Shown here: positions 34,084 to 41,623 of the stretch, piece after piece
Layout of the letters: each line of letters starts with the position of its first letter
Position numbering within the stretch: the first letter of the stretch is position 1
Source: SIG454 sp045646365
GTDB taxonomy: Bacteria > Bacillota > Clostridia > Monoglobales > Monoglobaceae
Assembly: GCA_045646365.1 (NCBI GenBank)
Contig: JAZRKP010000018.1
Coordinates: 1 to 58,958 of the forward strand
Length of the DNA stretch: 58,958 nucleotides
Direction: 5' to 3'
Made by a program: the position numbers and the translations under genes
Notes under the pieces: model-generated
Told to the model about the DNA's origin: nothing
Databases searched by the model: none
Seen by the model: the letters and a program-made list of their open reading frames with translations, nothing else

Positions 34084-35489
34084 AAAGATATAAAATAACA
34101 GGAATTATCTCGGCAACGGCTTTGCTGATTGCCGTTATCGTCTGCATTTTTATGTGGAACGATATTGCAGAGGCTTTTGGCGACACCGTGGTTTTCCACG
34201 GCACAGAAACCTTTGCAACCGTCAATGGTGAAAAGGTCAATCTTGACGGGGAAATAATTGATATTGACGGATGCACTTATGTTGCATCGGATAAACTTCT
34301 CCCTGCTCTCGGTTTCAGTATGGGCTGGAAAGATGATATTAAATCCGTTGTGGCAGTGAAGAATAACATAACTTCATACATCGTCACTAACTCAACCGTT
34401 TTATGGAAAGGTGAGGAAAAATACTCCTCCGATAATAAAACTTTAATTTACAAAGGTGTTTTTTATATTCCTATGGATATGTTCACCCACCTCACCGAAG
34501 CATCTGTTAAGATTGATGGCGAAGTTACACAGGTAAAGTACAACCAGCGGGATTTGCTGGAGGATACTGTTATTGATAACAAATTCCGTTTCTCTGAAAA
34601 TGCAACTCCGTACGGCGTAGCTTATGTTGTTGACAACTTTGCTATGGAGAAGGTTTATATTGATGAGGATTATGCAAAATACTATGCCGGGATTGTGAAT
34701 ATGTTTGGAGAGGCTCTTCCCGATTCGGTGAACATATACAGCATTTTAGTTCCTACCTCTGCCGAGTTTTACGGTCCGTCAAATGTTTACACAAATCAGC
34801 TTGCGGGAATAAAAACTGTTTACCAGAACCTTTCCCAAAGGATTATCCCCATTAACGCAGTTAAACCTCTTTACGAGCACGCAAACGAAAATATTTATTT
34901 CAGAACAGACCACCACTGGACTCAAAGAGGTGCGTATTACGCCTATAAAGCACTTATGGATGTAAAAGGTGAGGCAGTTAAACCCCTTTCCGAATTCTCC
35001 GTCAAAACAGGCTCATACACAGGCTCTTTCGCAAGCTTTGCCAAAGGTACGCCGGGAGAGAAAATTATAAAATCCCACCCCGACACTATTGAAAAATTTC
35101 TTATTCCTGCCTTTGTTGCAGGCGGTTCATATAATGATATGTACTTAAAATCCTATAACAAGAGCGTTGCCGCAGTTTACGGCGGTACAAATTCCTATTA
35201 TGCGTATCTTGGCGGAGATAACCCGCTTACTGTTCTGACAAGTTCCGTCGGAAACGGGAAAAAGGCAGTTCTTTTCAAGGAGTCTTTCGGAAACGCTTTT
35301 GCTCCGTGGCTTCTTAATAATTACAGTGAAGTTTATGTGGTTGATATAAGAAAATTCAACACAGCAGGACAACGGTTTAAAATCAAGGAATTTTACGATT
35401 TTATTAAGTTTGATGACCTTATTATCCTTAACTATCCCGTTGCAGTTGCCTCAACAGGAATAAGAACTCACCTGCTTAATTTTATTTAA
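34080..35489 (+). CDS. Membrane-anchored DHHW-family protein with stalk domain
   Basis: 469 residues. An uncleaved N-terminal anchor (KITGIISATALLIAVIVCIF) leads into a copper-amine-oxidase-N-like domain (about 45-150: VNLDGEIIDIDGCTYVASDKLLPALGF, GVFYIPMDMF), then the DHHW domain (about 190-469). Hallmarks: SILVPTSAEFYG, FRTDHHWTQRGAYYAYKAL near 280 and LLFKESFGNAFAPWL-like serine block near 400 (read as VLFKESFGNAF). The relatives AlgJ/AlgX acetylate exopolysaccharides outside the membrane. No MBOAT acyltransferase is nearby, unlike most DHHW genes. Function as an acetyl-transfer partner is inference. Confidence 0.85.
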   Translation: MKRYKITGIISATALLIAVIVCIFMWNDIAEAFGDTVVFHGTETFATVNGEKVNLDGEIIDIDGCTYVASDKLLPALGFSMGWKDDIKSVVAVKNNITSYIVTNSTVLWKGEEKYSSDNKTLIYKGVFYIPMDMFTHLTEASVKIDGEVTQVKYNQRDLLEDTVIDNKFRFSENATPYGVAYVVDNFAMEKVYIDEDYAKYYAGIVNMFGEALPDSVNIYSILVPTSAEFYGPSNVYTNQLAGIKTVYQNLSQRIIPINAVKPLYEHANENIYFRTDHHWTQRGAYYAYKALMDVKGEAVKPLSEFSVKTGSYTGSFASFAKGTPGEKIIKSHPDTIEKFLIPAFVAGGSYNDMYLKSYNKSVAAVYGGTNSYYAYLGGDNPLTVLTSSVGNGKKAVLFKESFGNAFAPWLLNNYSEVYVVDIRKFNTAGQRFKIKEFYDFIKFDDLIILNYPVAVASTGIRTHLLNFI

Positions 35490-35513
35490 ACCGCTTAATA
35501 TGACAAAATTTCC

Positions 35514-35542
35514 TTGCAATTTTTAGCAAGATGTGGTATTCT
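35514..35542 (+). promoter_or_regulatory. Sigma-A promoter of the 94-residue gene
   Basis: TTGCAA (35514-35519), 17-base spacer, TATTCT (35537-35542). Confidence 0.65.
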
Positions 35543-35614
35543 ATTACTATGTAATTTGTATAAATTCCGTTTTTGCGGAAAATAAATATGAGATATAACG
35601 AAAGGAGAATTACT

Positions 35615-35899
35615 ATGGCTCCCAAAAAAGATGATGTTTTAACCTATAACGGAAAAATGCTTCTCCGTAAGGGAAATGAAATTTACTATGGCTCACCGGA
35701 CGGAAAATATATGGTTATTTTCAAAGTGCTGGAGAGTGAAAAACTTGAGGATTTGGATGTTGCCACAAAGGTTTCCATCGAACTTCGCACCAACGAAGCG
35801 GAAAATTCCCAGATTATGCGTCAGGCAGAACGCGACAGTCTTTATAAGGCATTCGATATTGGTTTTTACTGGCTTGAAGACGCTTTAGCAAATTACTAA
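35615..35899 (+). CDS. Conserved clostridial protein of unknown function
   Basis: 94 residues from the ATG at 35615, after GAAAGGAG. It begins MAPKKDDVLTYNGKMLLRKG and contains EIYYGSPDGKYMVIFKVL, LDVATKVSIELRTNE and a C-terminal helix ending DIGFYWLEDALANY. No signal peptide, membrane segment or cysteine is present; the protein looks like a compact beta sheet with a terminal helix. I recall similar short proteins in many Clostridia, all unnamed, and know of no function. It has its own promoter, and tRNA-Arg lies 41 bases downstream. Confidence 0.8.
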   Translation: MAPKKDDVLTYNGKMLLRKGNEIYYGSPDGKYMVIFKVLESEKLEDLDVATKVSIELRTNEAENSQIMRQAERDSLYKAFDIGFYWLEDALANY

Positions 35900-35904
35900 A
35901 AAAT

Positions 35905-35934
35905 AAGGGACTGCGACTTAGCTCGAGTCCCTTT
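35905..35934 (+). terminator. Hairpin between the 94-residue gene and tRNA-Arg
   Basis: AAGGGACT / AGTCCCTT stem of eight base pairs with a 13-base loop but only three T after it. It lies six bases before the tRNA, so it may be a weak terminator or a processing signal. Confidence 0.5.
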
Positions 35935-35940
35935 GAATAT

Positions 35941-36017
35941 GCGCCTGTAGCTCAGCGGATAGAGCACCGGCCTCCGACGCCGGGTTTGCGCTGGTTCAAT
36001 TCCAGTCAGGCGTACCA
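35941..36017 (+). tRNA. tRNA-Arg (anticodon CCG)
   Basis: A full cloverleaf: acceptor GCGCCTG with CAGGCGT (first pair G-T), D arm GCTC/GAGC, anticodon stem CCGGC/GCCGG with loop CTCCGAC giving anticodon CCG, T arm CTGG-TTCAATT-CCAG, A discriminator and an encoded CCA. It reads the arginine codon CGG. Confidence 0.95.
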
Positions 36018-36018
36018 G

Positions 36019-36051
36019 AAATCCTGTCTTTGTGGACAGGATTTAATTTTT
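36019..36051 (+). terminator. Intrinsic terminator of tRNA-Arg
   Basis: AAATCCTGTC / GACAGGATTT stem with loop TTTGTG, followed by AATTTTTTG. Confidence 0.8.
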
Positions 36052-36083
36052 TGATATTATGAAATAAATACTAAAAGAAAAAA

Positions 36084-36123
36084 CACTCTCATATATTGTT
36101 ACTATATAACAAATATGGGAGTG
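36084..36123 (+). promoter_or_regulatory. Leader hairpin overlapping the spoIIID ribosome-binding site
   Basis: CACTCTCATATATTGTT (36084-36100) is almost fully complementary to AACAAATATGGGAGTG (36108-36123). The right arm contains GGGAGTG, the Shine-Dalgarno of spoIIID. The inner part TTGTTA-CTATA-TAACAA is a perfect dyad and could alternatively be a protein site. Confidence 0.65.
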
Positions 36124-36128
36124 ATTTT

Positions 36129-36392
36129 ATGCTAAGGTCAATCGAAGACCGAACGATAGCACTTGCAAATTACATTATAGAAAATAAATCTACAGTCCGT
36201 ACCGCCGCCAAACAATTTGGTATTTCCAAATCGACCGTACATAAAGATATAACTGAAAGATTGCCGGGGATAAGACGAAATTTGTATTTGCAGGTCAGAA
36301 ATATTCTTGACGAAAATCGTCAGGAACGGCATATTCGGGGTGGTCTTGCTACAAAAGAAAAATATCTTAAACGACATTTAGAGATAAAATAG
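36129..36392 (+). CDS. spoIIID: Sporulation transcription factor SpoIIID
   Basis: 87 residues from the ATG at 36129, preceded by GGGAGTG. Nearly all of the SpoIIID signature is present: RTIALANYIIENKSTVRTAAKQFGISKSTVHKDITERLP (the helix-turn-helix, about residues 9-48) and the basic C-terminal NRQERHIRGGLATKEKYL that adds minor-groove contact. SpoIIID acts in the mother cell, adjusting sigma-E genes and switching on sigK in Bacillus. It stands alone between tRNA-Arg and dnaA. In Bacillus it follows spoIIQ and precedes mbl; that context is absent. The leader hairpin suggests control at translation. Confidence 0.95.
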   Translation: MLRSIEDRTIALANYIIENKSTVRTAAKQFGISKSTVHKDITERLPGIRRNLYLQVRNILDENRQERHIRGGLATKEKYLKRHLEIK

Positions 36393-36517
36393 GTTTTTTT
36401 ATCCAGATTTTTTACTTTTAAAAAAAATTTTTTCAGGCTTTTTATGATGAAAAATCAAAGATATTGTGGTTTGAAAATTCAAAAAAGCTTATATTTTGTA
36501 GGTTGTAAAAAATGTAG

Positions 36518-36547
36518 AAAAAAAGACCAAGTTTTTGGTCTTTTTTG
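36518..36547 (+). terminator. Intrinsic terminator upstream of dnaA
   Basis: AAAAAGACCAA / TTGGTCTTTTT stem ending in six T, after spoIIID and just before the dnaA promoter. Confidence 0.85.
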
Positions 36548-36550
36548 TTG

Positions 36551-36579
36551 TTGAAATTATTTCGGAAATCTGCTATTAT
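36551..36579 (+). promoter_or_regulatory. Sigma-A promoter of dnaA
   Basis: TTGAAA (36551-36556), 17-base spacer, TATTAT (36574-36579). Confidence 0.72.
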
Positions 36580-36652
36580 ATAGTATGTTAAAAAATAAAA
36601 ATATAAAATGGGGATGTTATCCCCCTTAAAACGAAAGGAGCTTAAAAGAACA

Positions 36653-37957
36653 ATGGAGCTTGAGCAAATTTGGGGAAATGTTGTTGCTATGCTTGCCGAA
36701 GAAATTTCCGAAGTATCGTTTAATTCCTGGATTAAACCTGTCAAAGCGGTCAGCATAACAGATTCTGAAATTGTTCTTTGTGTTCCGTATGGTGTTAACC
36801 GAAATATGATTATGACGAAATATTTTTCGCTTATCGAAAGCTGTCTTGAAGCAGTTACATCAAAAAAACGGAGCATAGAGGTTATTGTCAGCGAAGATGT
36901 TGAAGAAAGACCTGTAAACAACGAATCTTCTCTTAACCCCAGATACACATTTGATAATTTTATTAAAGGAAAAAGCAACGAGCTGGCTTATGTTGCAGCT
37001 CTTGCGGTTGCTGAATCCGACAGCCCTGCAAAGGCTTATAACCCCCTCTTCCTCTATGGCGGAAGCGGACTTGGGAAAACACATATGCTTCACGCAATCG
37101 GGAACTACTATCTTGAAAACTATCCTGACCGCAAGGTTTTATATACAACAAGTGAAAAGTTTACATATGAACTTGTCAGTGCAATCCGTGAAAAGACGAA
37201 TCAGGCTTTTCGTGATAAATACCGTAAAGTTGACTTGCTTTTGATTGACGATGTTCAGTTTTTTGCAGGCAGAGAATTGGCTCAGGAGGAGCTTTTCCAC
37301 ACATTTAACGCTCTTTACGAGAAGGACAAGCAGATAGTTTTAACAAGTGACCGTTTGCCATCGGAAATTCCGCAGATTGAAGAAAGAATCAGGACGAGAT
37401 TTTCGAGCGGTCTTCCCGCAGATGTTCAACCGCCTGAATACGAGACCCGTATGGCGATTTTAAAGAGTAAGCTTCAGAGTGAATATCTTGAGGTGGGCAA
37501 CGAAATTGTTGCATTTATTGCGGAAAATGTTAAGTCCAATGTCCGTGAGCTTGAAGGTGCGGTTAAGCGAATCGTCCTTTATGCAGGCCTTAAACGGACA
37601 AATCGTATTACCTTAGAGCTTGCAACAGAGGCAATCGCCGACCTTATGAAAACTCAGCCGAAGCGCCGTATTACTCCGCAGGTTATTATTTCCGAGGTGG
37701 AGAAATACTATATGCTCCCAGGCGGTTCTTTGGTTTCCAAAAAGCGTTCAAATGATGTTGTTCTTCCCCGTCAGGTTGCTATGTATATCTGTCGTGAAAT
37801 TCTGGACAACCCGTCATTCCCTAAAATCGGAGAAAGCTTTAAACGCGACCACTCAACGGCTATGCACGGTGTTGACCGAATCAGAAAGGAACTTGGGGAT
37901 AACCCTGATCTTCGTACTGCCATTGACGAAATTATTACAAATATTAAACGAGACTAA
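36653..37957 (+). CDS. dnaA: Chromosomal replication initiator DnaA
   Basis: 434 residues from the ATG at 36653; AAAGGAG lies about 11 bases before it. Domain I (residues 1-75, MELEQIWGNVVAML, SFNSWIKPVKAV), a short linker, AAA+ domain III with Walker A GGSGLGKTH near 135, Walker B LLIDDVQFF, the LPSEIPQIEERIRTRF box, and domain IV with the DnaA-box reader KRDHSTAMHGVDRIRKEL near 405. All parts are intact, so this is probably the functional initiator. dnaN does not follow: mnmE starts 12 bases after the stop. No cluster of TTATCCACA boxes lies nearby, so it is unlikely to sit at oriC. Confidence 0.96.
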   Translation: MELEQIWGNVVAMLAEEISEVSFNSWIKPVKAVSITDSEIVLCVPYGVNRNMIMTKYFSLIESCLEAVTSKKRSIEVIVSEDVEERPVNNESSLNPRYTFDNFIKGKSNELAYVAALAVAESDSPAKAYNPLFLYGGSGLGKTHMLHAIGNYYLENYPDRKVLYTTSEKFTYELVSAIREKTNQAFRDKYRKVDLLLIDDVQFFAGRELAQEELFHTFNALYEKDKQIVLTSDRLPSEIPQIEERIRTRFSSGLPADVQPPEYETRMAILKSKLQSEYLEVGNEIVAFIAENVKSNVRELEGAVKRIVLYAGLKRTNRITLELATEAIADLMKTQPKRRITPQVIISEVEKYYMLPGGSLVSKKRSNDVVLPRQVAMYICREILDNPSFPKIGESFKRDHSTAMHGVDRIRKELGDNPDLRTAIDEIITNIKRD

Positions 37958-37969
37958 TTTAAGGATATT

Positions 37970-39361
37970 ATGAAATTTTTTGATACCATTGCGGCAATCG
38001 CAACCCCACCCGGAAACGGTGGAATTGCTATTATAAGAATAAGCGGTGAGGACGCAGTTTCCATCGCCGAGAAAATCGCCTTTCCCATTTCGGGGAAGGC
38101 TCTTTCTGCTGTTTTAAGCCATATGATGACGCTATGCCGTATTAAAGGCAAAAACGGGCAGACAATCGACGAAGCTTTAGTTGTTAAAATGCTTGCCCCT
38201 AAATCCTATACCGGTGAAGATGTCGTGGAAATCCACTGTCACGGCGGTGCTATGGCAGCAAGACTTATTATGGACGAGCTTTCGGATATGCAAATCCGTC
38301 AGGCAGAACCGGGCGAGTTTACCCGTCGTGCATTTATCAACGGAAAAACAGACCTTACGGGTGCTGAAGCCGTTATGGATATGATTGACGCAAAATCCCG
38401 TCTCGGGGTTTACGATGCGGCTTCCTCCCTGACAGGCAGACTTGGTGCAAAAATTTCCTCTCTCCGCAATCAGGTTTTAGCACTTGCGGCAAGACTCTCC
38501 GCAACCGCTGATTTTCCCGACGAAATTGACGAGATTGAGGACGAGGAATTTTTAAGTGAAATTGACAGTATTACAAGCGAAACAAATACTCTTATTGAGA
38601 GCTTTGAAAAGGGCAGATTCGTCCGCGAAGGGGTTTTGACCGCTATTGTCGGACGCCCCAATGTTGGAAAATCATCCCTTCTTAATGCCCTTTTAAAGGA
38701 AGAGCGTGCAATCGTTACGGATATTCCGGGGACAACCCGTGATACCCTTTCCGAATATATAAACATCGGCGGACTTGCTCTCATTCTCCGTGATACTGCG
38801 GGGATTCGTGAAAGCTCAGATGTTGTTGAGCAAATCGGGATTGAGCGAGCTAAGGAAAGCATCAAAGAGGCTGACCTTGTTCTTTTTGTCCTTGACTCAT
38901 CGGAGGAATTTTCCGAAGAGGACAGCGAAATTGCTGAAAATTTGAAAGACAAAAATGTTATCATCGTTTTAAACAAGCAGGATAAAGCCACAGTTTTATC
39001 AAGCGAAGAAATTATGGAGAAAACAGGAGTTGCTTTAGAAGACCTTATCCCCCTCGCTCTGCCGAAAGACGGTGAGCAGGCGGGAATTTCAACTCTTGAA
39101 AAAAGAATTGCGGATAAATTTGTTACTGCTTCTTCCTCCTGCGACGAAATCAGAATATCCAACCGCCGACACAGAGACTGTCTTGTTTCTGCAAAGACGG
39201 CCCTTGAAAATCTTAAAAACGGACTTAATATGGGTATGCCGAAAGACCTCCTTTATATCGACCTTGAAGATGCGGCATCAGGTCTGGGCGAAATTACGGG
39301 CGAAACCGTTCAGGAAGAAATCGTTAATCAGGTGTTTGAAAAATTCTGCGTTGGTAAATAG
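37970..39361 (+). CDS. mnmE: tRNA U34 modification GTPase MnmE (TrmE)
   Basis: 463 residues, ATG after AAGGATA. N-terminal formyl-THF-binding domain (DTIAAIATPPGNGGIAIIRISG, VEIHCHGG), helical domain, and the inserted G domain with GRPNVGKSSLLNALL near 230, switch TDIPGTTRDTLSEYI, DTAGIRES and NKQD. It ends FCVGK, the conserved cysteine tail. With MnmG it makes the cmnm5 modification on wobble uridine. mnmG is 6 kb away on the other strand, so the classical mnmE-mnmG pair is split. It is placed between dnaA and a DnaD-like gene. Confidence 0.97.
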   Translation: MKFFDTIAAIATPPGNGGIAIIRISGEDAVSIAEKIAFPISGKALSAVLSHMMTLCRIKGKNGQTIDEALVVKMLAPKSYTGEDVVEIHCHGGAMAARLIMDELSDMQIRQAEPGEFTRRAFINGKTDLTGAEAVMDMIDAKSRLGVYDAASSLTGRLGAKISSLRNQVLALAARLSATADFPDEIDEIEDEEFLSEIDSITSETNTLIESFEKGRFVREGVLTAIVGRPNVGKSSLLNALLKEERAIVTDIPGTTRDTLSEYINIGGLALILRDTAGIRESSDVVEQIGIERAKESIKEADLVLFVLDSSEEFSEEDSEIAENLKDKNVIIVLNKQDKATVLSSEEIMEKTGVALEDLIPLALPKDGEQAGISTLEKRIADKFVTASSSCDEIRISNRRHRDCLVSAKTALENLKNGLNMGMPKDLLYIDLEDAASGLGEITGETVQEEIVNQVFEKFCVGK

Positions 39362-39372
39362 GAGGTGAAACT

Positions 39373-40359
39373 ATGTCCTGCGGATTTGAACTCAGCTTTG
39401 AATTTGTTGAAAAATGGGGTAGATTTGCAAAACCCGAATATTTGAAAATCTACATTTATATATTAAGTAAATATAAGAAGGATAAGACCATCTATTCTCC
39501 TCAGGAGCTCTCCGAGGTTTTGGATGTTAAAATAGCAAAAATCCGTGCCGCCCTTGACTACTGGGCATTGGAGGGGCTTATTGCTCTTTCCGAAAACGGA
39601 TATATTTTCACGGAAACCGCTCCGCAGAAAGCGGAAAACAAGGTTCGTGCCGTTGTTTCTTCAAGACCGTCATACACTCATACGGAAATCGACGGTGCAA
39701 CCGCAAAAAATCAGGAAATATCCTACCTTTTCAAGCAGGCAGAGGAAATTCTCGGCAAGCTGCTTAGCAGTAACGATATGGAAGTCCTCTATTCCTTTGT
39801 TGACTGGCTCAATCTCCCTGTTGAGGTTATTATAATGATTATAACCTACGCCGCAGGGAAAAATAAGCATTCTATGCGATATATCGAAAAAATTGCAATC
39901 GACTGGGCTGACAGAGAGATAAATACTTACGAAAAGGCAGAAGCGTATATAAAAGAACTTGAGGATGCTTATTCCAAAGAACGGAAAATCTGCACCATTC
40001 TCGGTATAAACGACCGTGCCCTCAGCACAACCGAGAGAAAATATATAAATATCTGGGCATACGAGAAGGATATTCCGCTTGATTTAATCCCTATCGCTTA
40101 TGACAAAACAATGATGAAAACAGGCGGAAAAATGGGCTGGGCGTATATGAACAAAATTCTTTGTTCGTGGTTTGACCAGGGGATTAAGACTCAGGAAGAA
40201 CTTGAGCTGGCTCAGGAGCATTACAGAATTAAACAGGAAGAGGAAAAAACAAAAGCTCCTCAAAAAGGTGCTAACAAATTCAGTAATTATAAAGACACTA
40301 ACGAGATTGATTATAATAAATATGCCGAGCAGATTCTTTCGGATATGCTTGACGAATAG
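39373..40359 (+). CDS. DnaD/DnaB-like replication initiation protein
   Basis: 328 residues. The N-terminal 90 residues look like a winged helix (LKIYIYILSKYKKDKTIYSPQELSEVL, IRAALDYWALEGLIAL); two DnaD C-terminal (DDBH2) units follow, about 115-190 (LGKLLSSNDMEVLYSFVDWLNLP, YIEKIAIDWADREINTYEKA) and 205-285 (ERKYINIWAYEKDIPLDLI, WAYMNKILCSWFDQGIKT). The YxxxI and W-x(4)-G pattern is kept in each. In Bacillus DnaD and DnaB recruit the helicase to DnaA-bound DNA. Here the partner helicase loader lies 11 bases downstream. The C-terminus is charged and low-complexity. Confidence 0.88.
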   Translation: MSCGFELSFEFVEKWGRFAKPEYLKIYIYILSKYKKDKTIYSPQELSEVLDVKIAKIRAALDYWALEGLIALSENGYIFTETAPQKAENKVRAVVSSRPSYTHTEIDGATAKNQEISYLFKQAEEILGKLLSSNDMEVLYSFVDWLNLPVEVIIMIITYAAGKNKHSMRYIEKIAIDWADREINTYEKAEAYIKELEDAYSKERKICTILGINDRALSTTERKYINIWAYEKDIPLDLIPIAYDKTMMKTGGKMGWAYMNKILCSWFDQGIKTQEELELAQEHYRIKQEEEKTKAPQKGANKFSNYKDTNEIDYNKYAEQILSDMLDE

Positions 40360-40370
40360 GGGTGAAAATT

Positions 40371-41342
40371 ATGGAATCAGCTTATGTTCTTGCCTTAAAA
40401 GAGCTTGAGGAATTGAGAAACGAAAACCGACAGATTTTGGAATACAGAAAACGGGAAGTTACAGAAATTGCACCAAGAATTGCAGAAATTGATATTGAAC
40501 TTATGCAGTCAGGAACTGCCCTTTTAAAAACCGTTTTGAATAAGGGTGCAAAATTTGACGAGGTTAAGGAAAAAATCCAGTCCCTTCAGGCAGAAAAAGT
40601 TGCTTTGCTTGAGAAAAACGGATTTCCGTCCGATTATCTCGAAGATATTGTCTCTTGCAGTAAATGTTCCGACACAGGTTTTGTTATGGGGCATCGTTGC
40701 GATTGCCTTAAGTCCCTCATCGCAAAGCATATCGGAGCAAATGCAAACCTTTCCGAATATATGAAGAACCAGACATTTGAGAATTTTGACTTTTCTCTTT
40801 TTGAAGATGTTCAAAAAGACGGAAAAGTTATCCCCGTTGTTAAGATTATGCAAAAGGCCGCGCAGATTTGTATGGATTTTGCTGACAATTTCAAACAAGA
40901 TAAGGGAAATATAATTTTAAGCGGAAACGCAGGAACGGGAAAGACCTATCTTTCAAGCTGCGTGGCAAATCGTGCTCTGGAAAACGGGAACACGGTTTAT
41001 TACACAAGTGCATACAAGCTTTTTGACACCCTCGAATCCCTTAAATTCGGCAAGGATTCAAGCGATGATGCACAAAGTATCTCAAAATATATATACGATG
41101 TCGATTTGCTTATCATTGACGATTTGGGTACAGAATTTACAACCCAATTCACCAGTGCCGCATTCTTTGATATTTTGAATTCAAGACTGGTCAGCGGAAA
41201 AAGTACTCTTATTTCCACCAACCTTGATTTGGAAGGAATCAACAACCTTTACAGCCAGCGTGTTACATCAAGAATAATGGGCGACTATAAAGCAATCACT
41301 CTATACGGAAACGATGTCCGCCCAAAGCTTAAGAACAAATGA
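40371..41342 (+). CDS. DnaC/DnaI-like helicase loader ATPase
   Basis: 323 residues from the ATG at 40371 with AGGGGTG upstream; a GTG three codons earlier is possible. An N-terminal coiled region is followed by a zinc-binding CSKCSDTGF and HRCDCLKS cysteine set near residues 95-120, then an AAA+ ATPase with LSGNAGTGKTYLSS near 185, Walker B LLIIDDLGTEF near 245 and STNLDLEGIN, VTSRIMGDYKAI at the end. This is the DnaC/DnaI layout. It would load the replicative helicase with the DnaD-like protein. It is the last gene of the dnaA-mnmE-dnaD-dnaI string. Confidence 0.9.
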   Translation: MESAYVLALKELEELRNENRQILEYRKREVTEIAPRIAEIDIELMQSGTALLKTVLNKGAKFDEVKEKIQSLQAEKVALLEKNGFPSDYLEDIVSCSKCSDTGFVMGHRCDCLKSLIAKHIGANANLSEYMKNQTFENFDFSLFEDVQKDGKVIPVVKIMQKAAQICMDFADNFKQDKGNIILSGNAGTGKTYLSSCVANRALENGNTVYYTSAYKLFDTLESLKFGKDSSDDAQSISKYIYDVDLLIIDDLGTEFTTQFTSAAFFDILNSRLVSGKSTLISTNLDLEGINNLYSQRVTSRIMGDYKAITLYGNDVRPKLKNK

Positions 41343-41371
41343 GGAATATTTGAAAATTTTCTCAAAAATGC

Positions 41372-41401
41372 TTGACTTTTGGGTGCATTCCGTGATATAA
41401 T
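41372..41401 (+). promoter_or_regulatory. Promoter of tRNA-Ser
   Basis: TTGACT (41372-41377), 18-base spacer, TATAAT (41396-41401); the tRNA begins 30 bases later. Confidence 0.8.
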
Positions 41402-41431
41402 ATATGAGTTGTGAAACCATAACACTACTTT

Positions 41432-41523
41432 GGAGAGGTGGTCGAGATGGTTTAAGGCGCAGCATTGGAAATGCTGTGTACGTTAATAGCGTACCGTGGG
41501 TTCGAATCCCATCCTCTCCTCCA
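41432..41523 (+). tRNA. tRNA-Ser (anticodon GGA)
   Basis: A class II tRNA of 92 bases: acceptor GGAGAGG/CCTCTCC, anticodon stem CAGCA/TGCTG with loop TTGGAAA (anticodon GGA, reading UCC/UCU), a long variable arm GTACGTTAATAGCGTAC, T arm GTGGG-TTCGAAT-CCCAT and encoded CCA. The discriminator base is T, whereas G is common for serine tRNAs. Confidence 0.95.
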
Positions 41524-41557
41524 AAAGCCGTATGCCGCAAGGCATAACGGCTTTTTT
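41523..41557 (+). terminator. Intrinsic terminator of tRNA-Ser
   Basis: AAAAGCCGTATGCC / GGCATAACGGCTTTT, loop GCAA, then TTTTTT; it starts right at the tRNA 3' end. Confidence 0.88.
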
Positions 41558-41568
41558 ATTGTATAACG

Positions 41569-41603
41569 AAAATGTGCACCCAAATTCTGCGGGTGCACAT
41601 TTT
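41569..41603 (-). terminator. Intrinsic terminator of the acyl-CoA ligase/DUF1292 transcript
   Basis: AAAATGTGCACCC / GGGTGCACATTTT stem with a T-rich tail on the minus strand; facing the tRNA-Ser terminator. Confidence 0.85.
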
Positions 41604-41623
41604 ATTCGTTTTTAATTCTATAC

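Noticed and set aside
36095..36114. Rex operator before spoIIID
   Set aside because: TTGTTA-CTATA-TAACAA is one base short of the 18-base Rex palindrome and part of a longer hairpin.
36399..36407. TTATCCAGA upstream of dnaA as part of oriC
   Set aside because: One mismatch to the DnaA box and the only candidate in the intergenic region; not enough for an origin.
38470..39162. 230-codon minus-strand frame in mnmE
   Set aside because: Serine-rich antisense shadow of the G domain.
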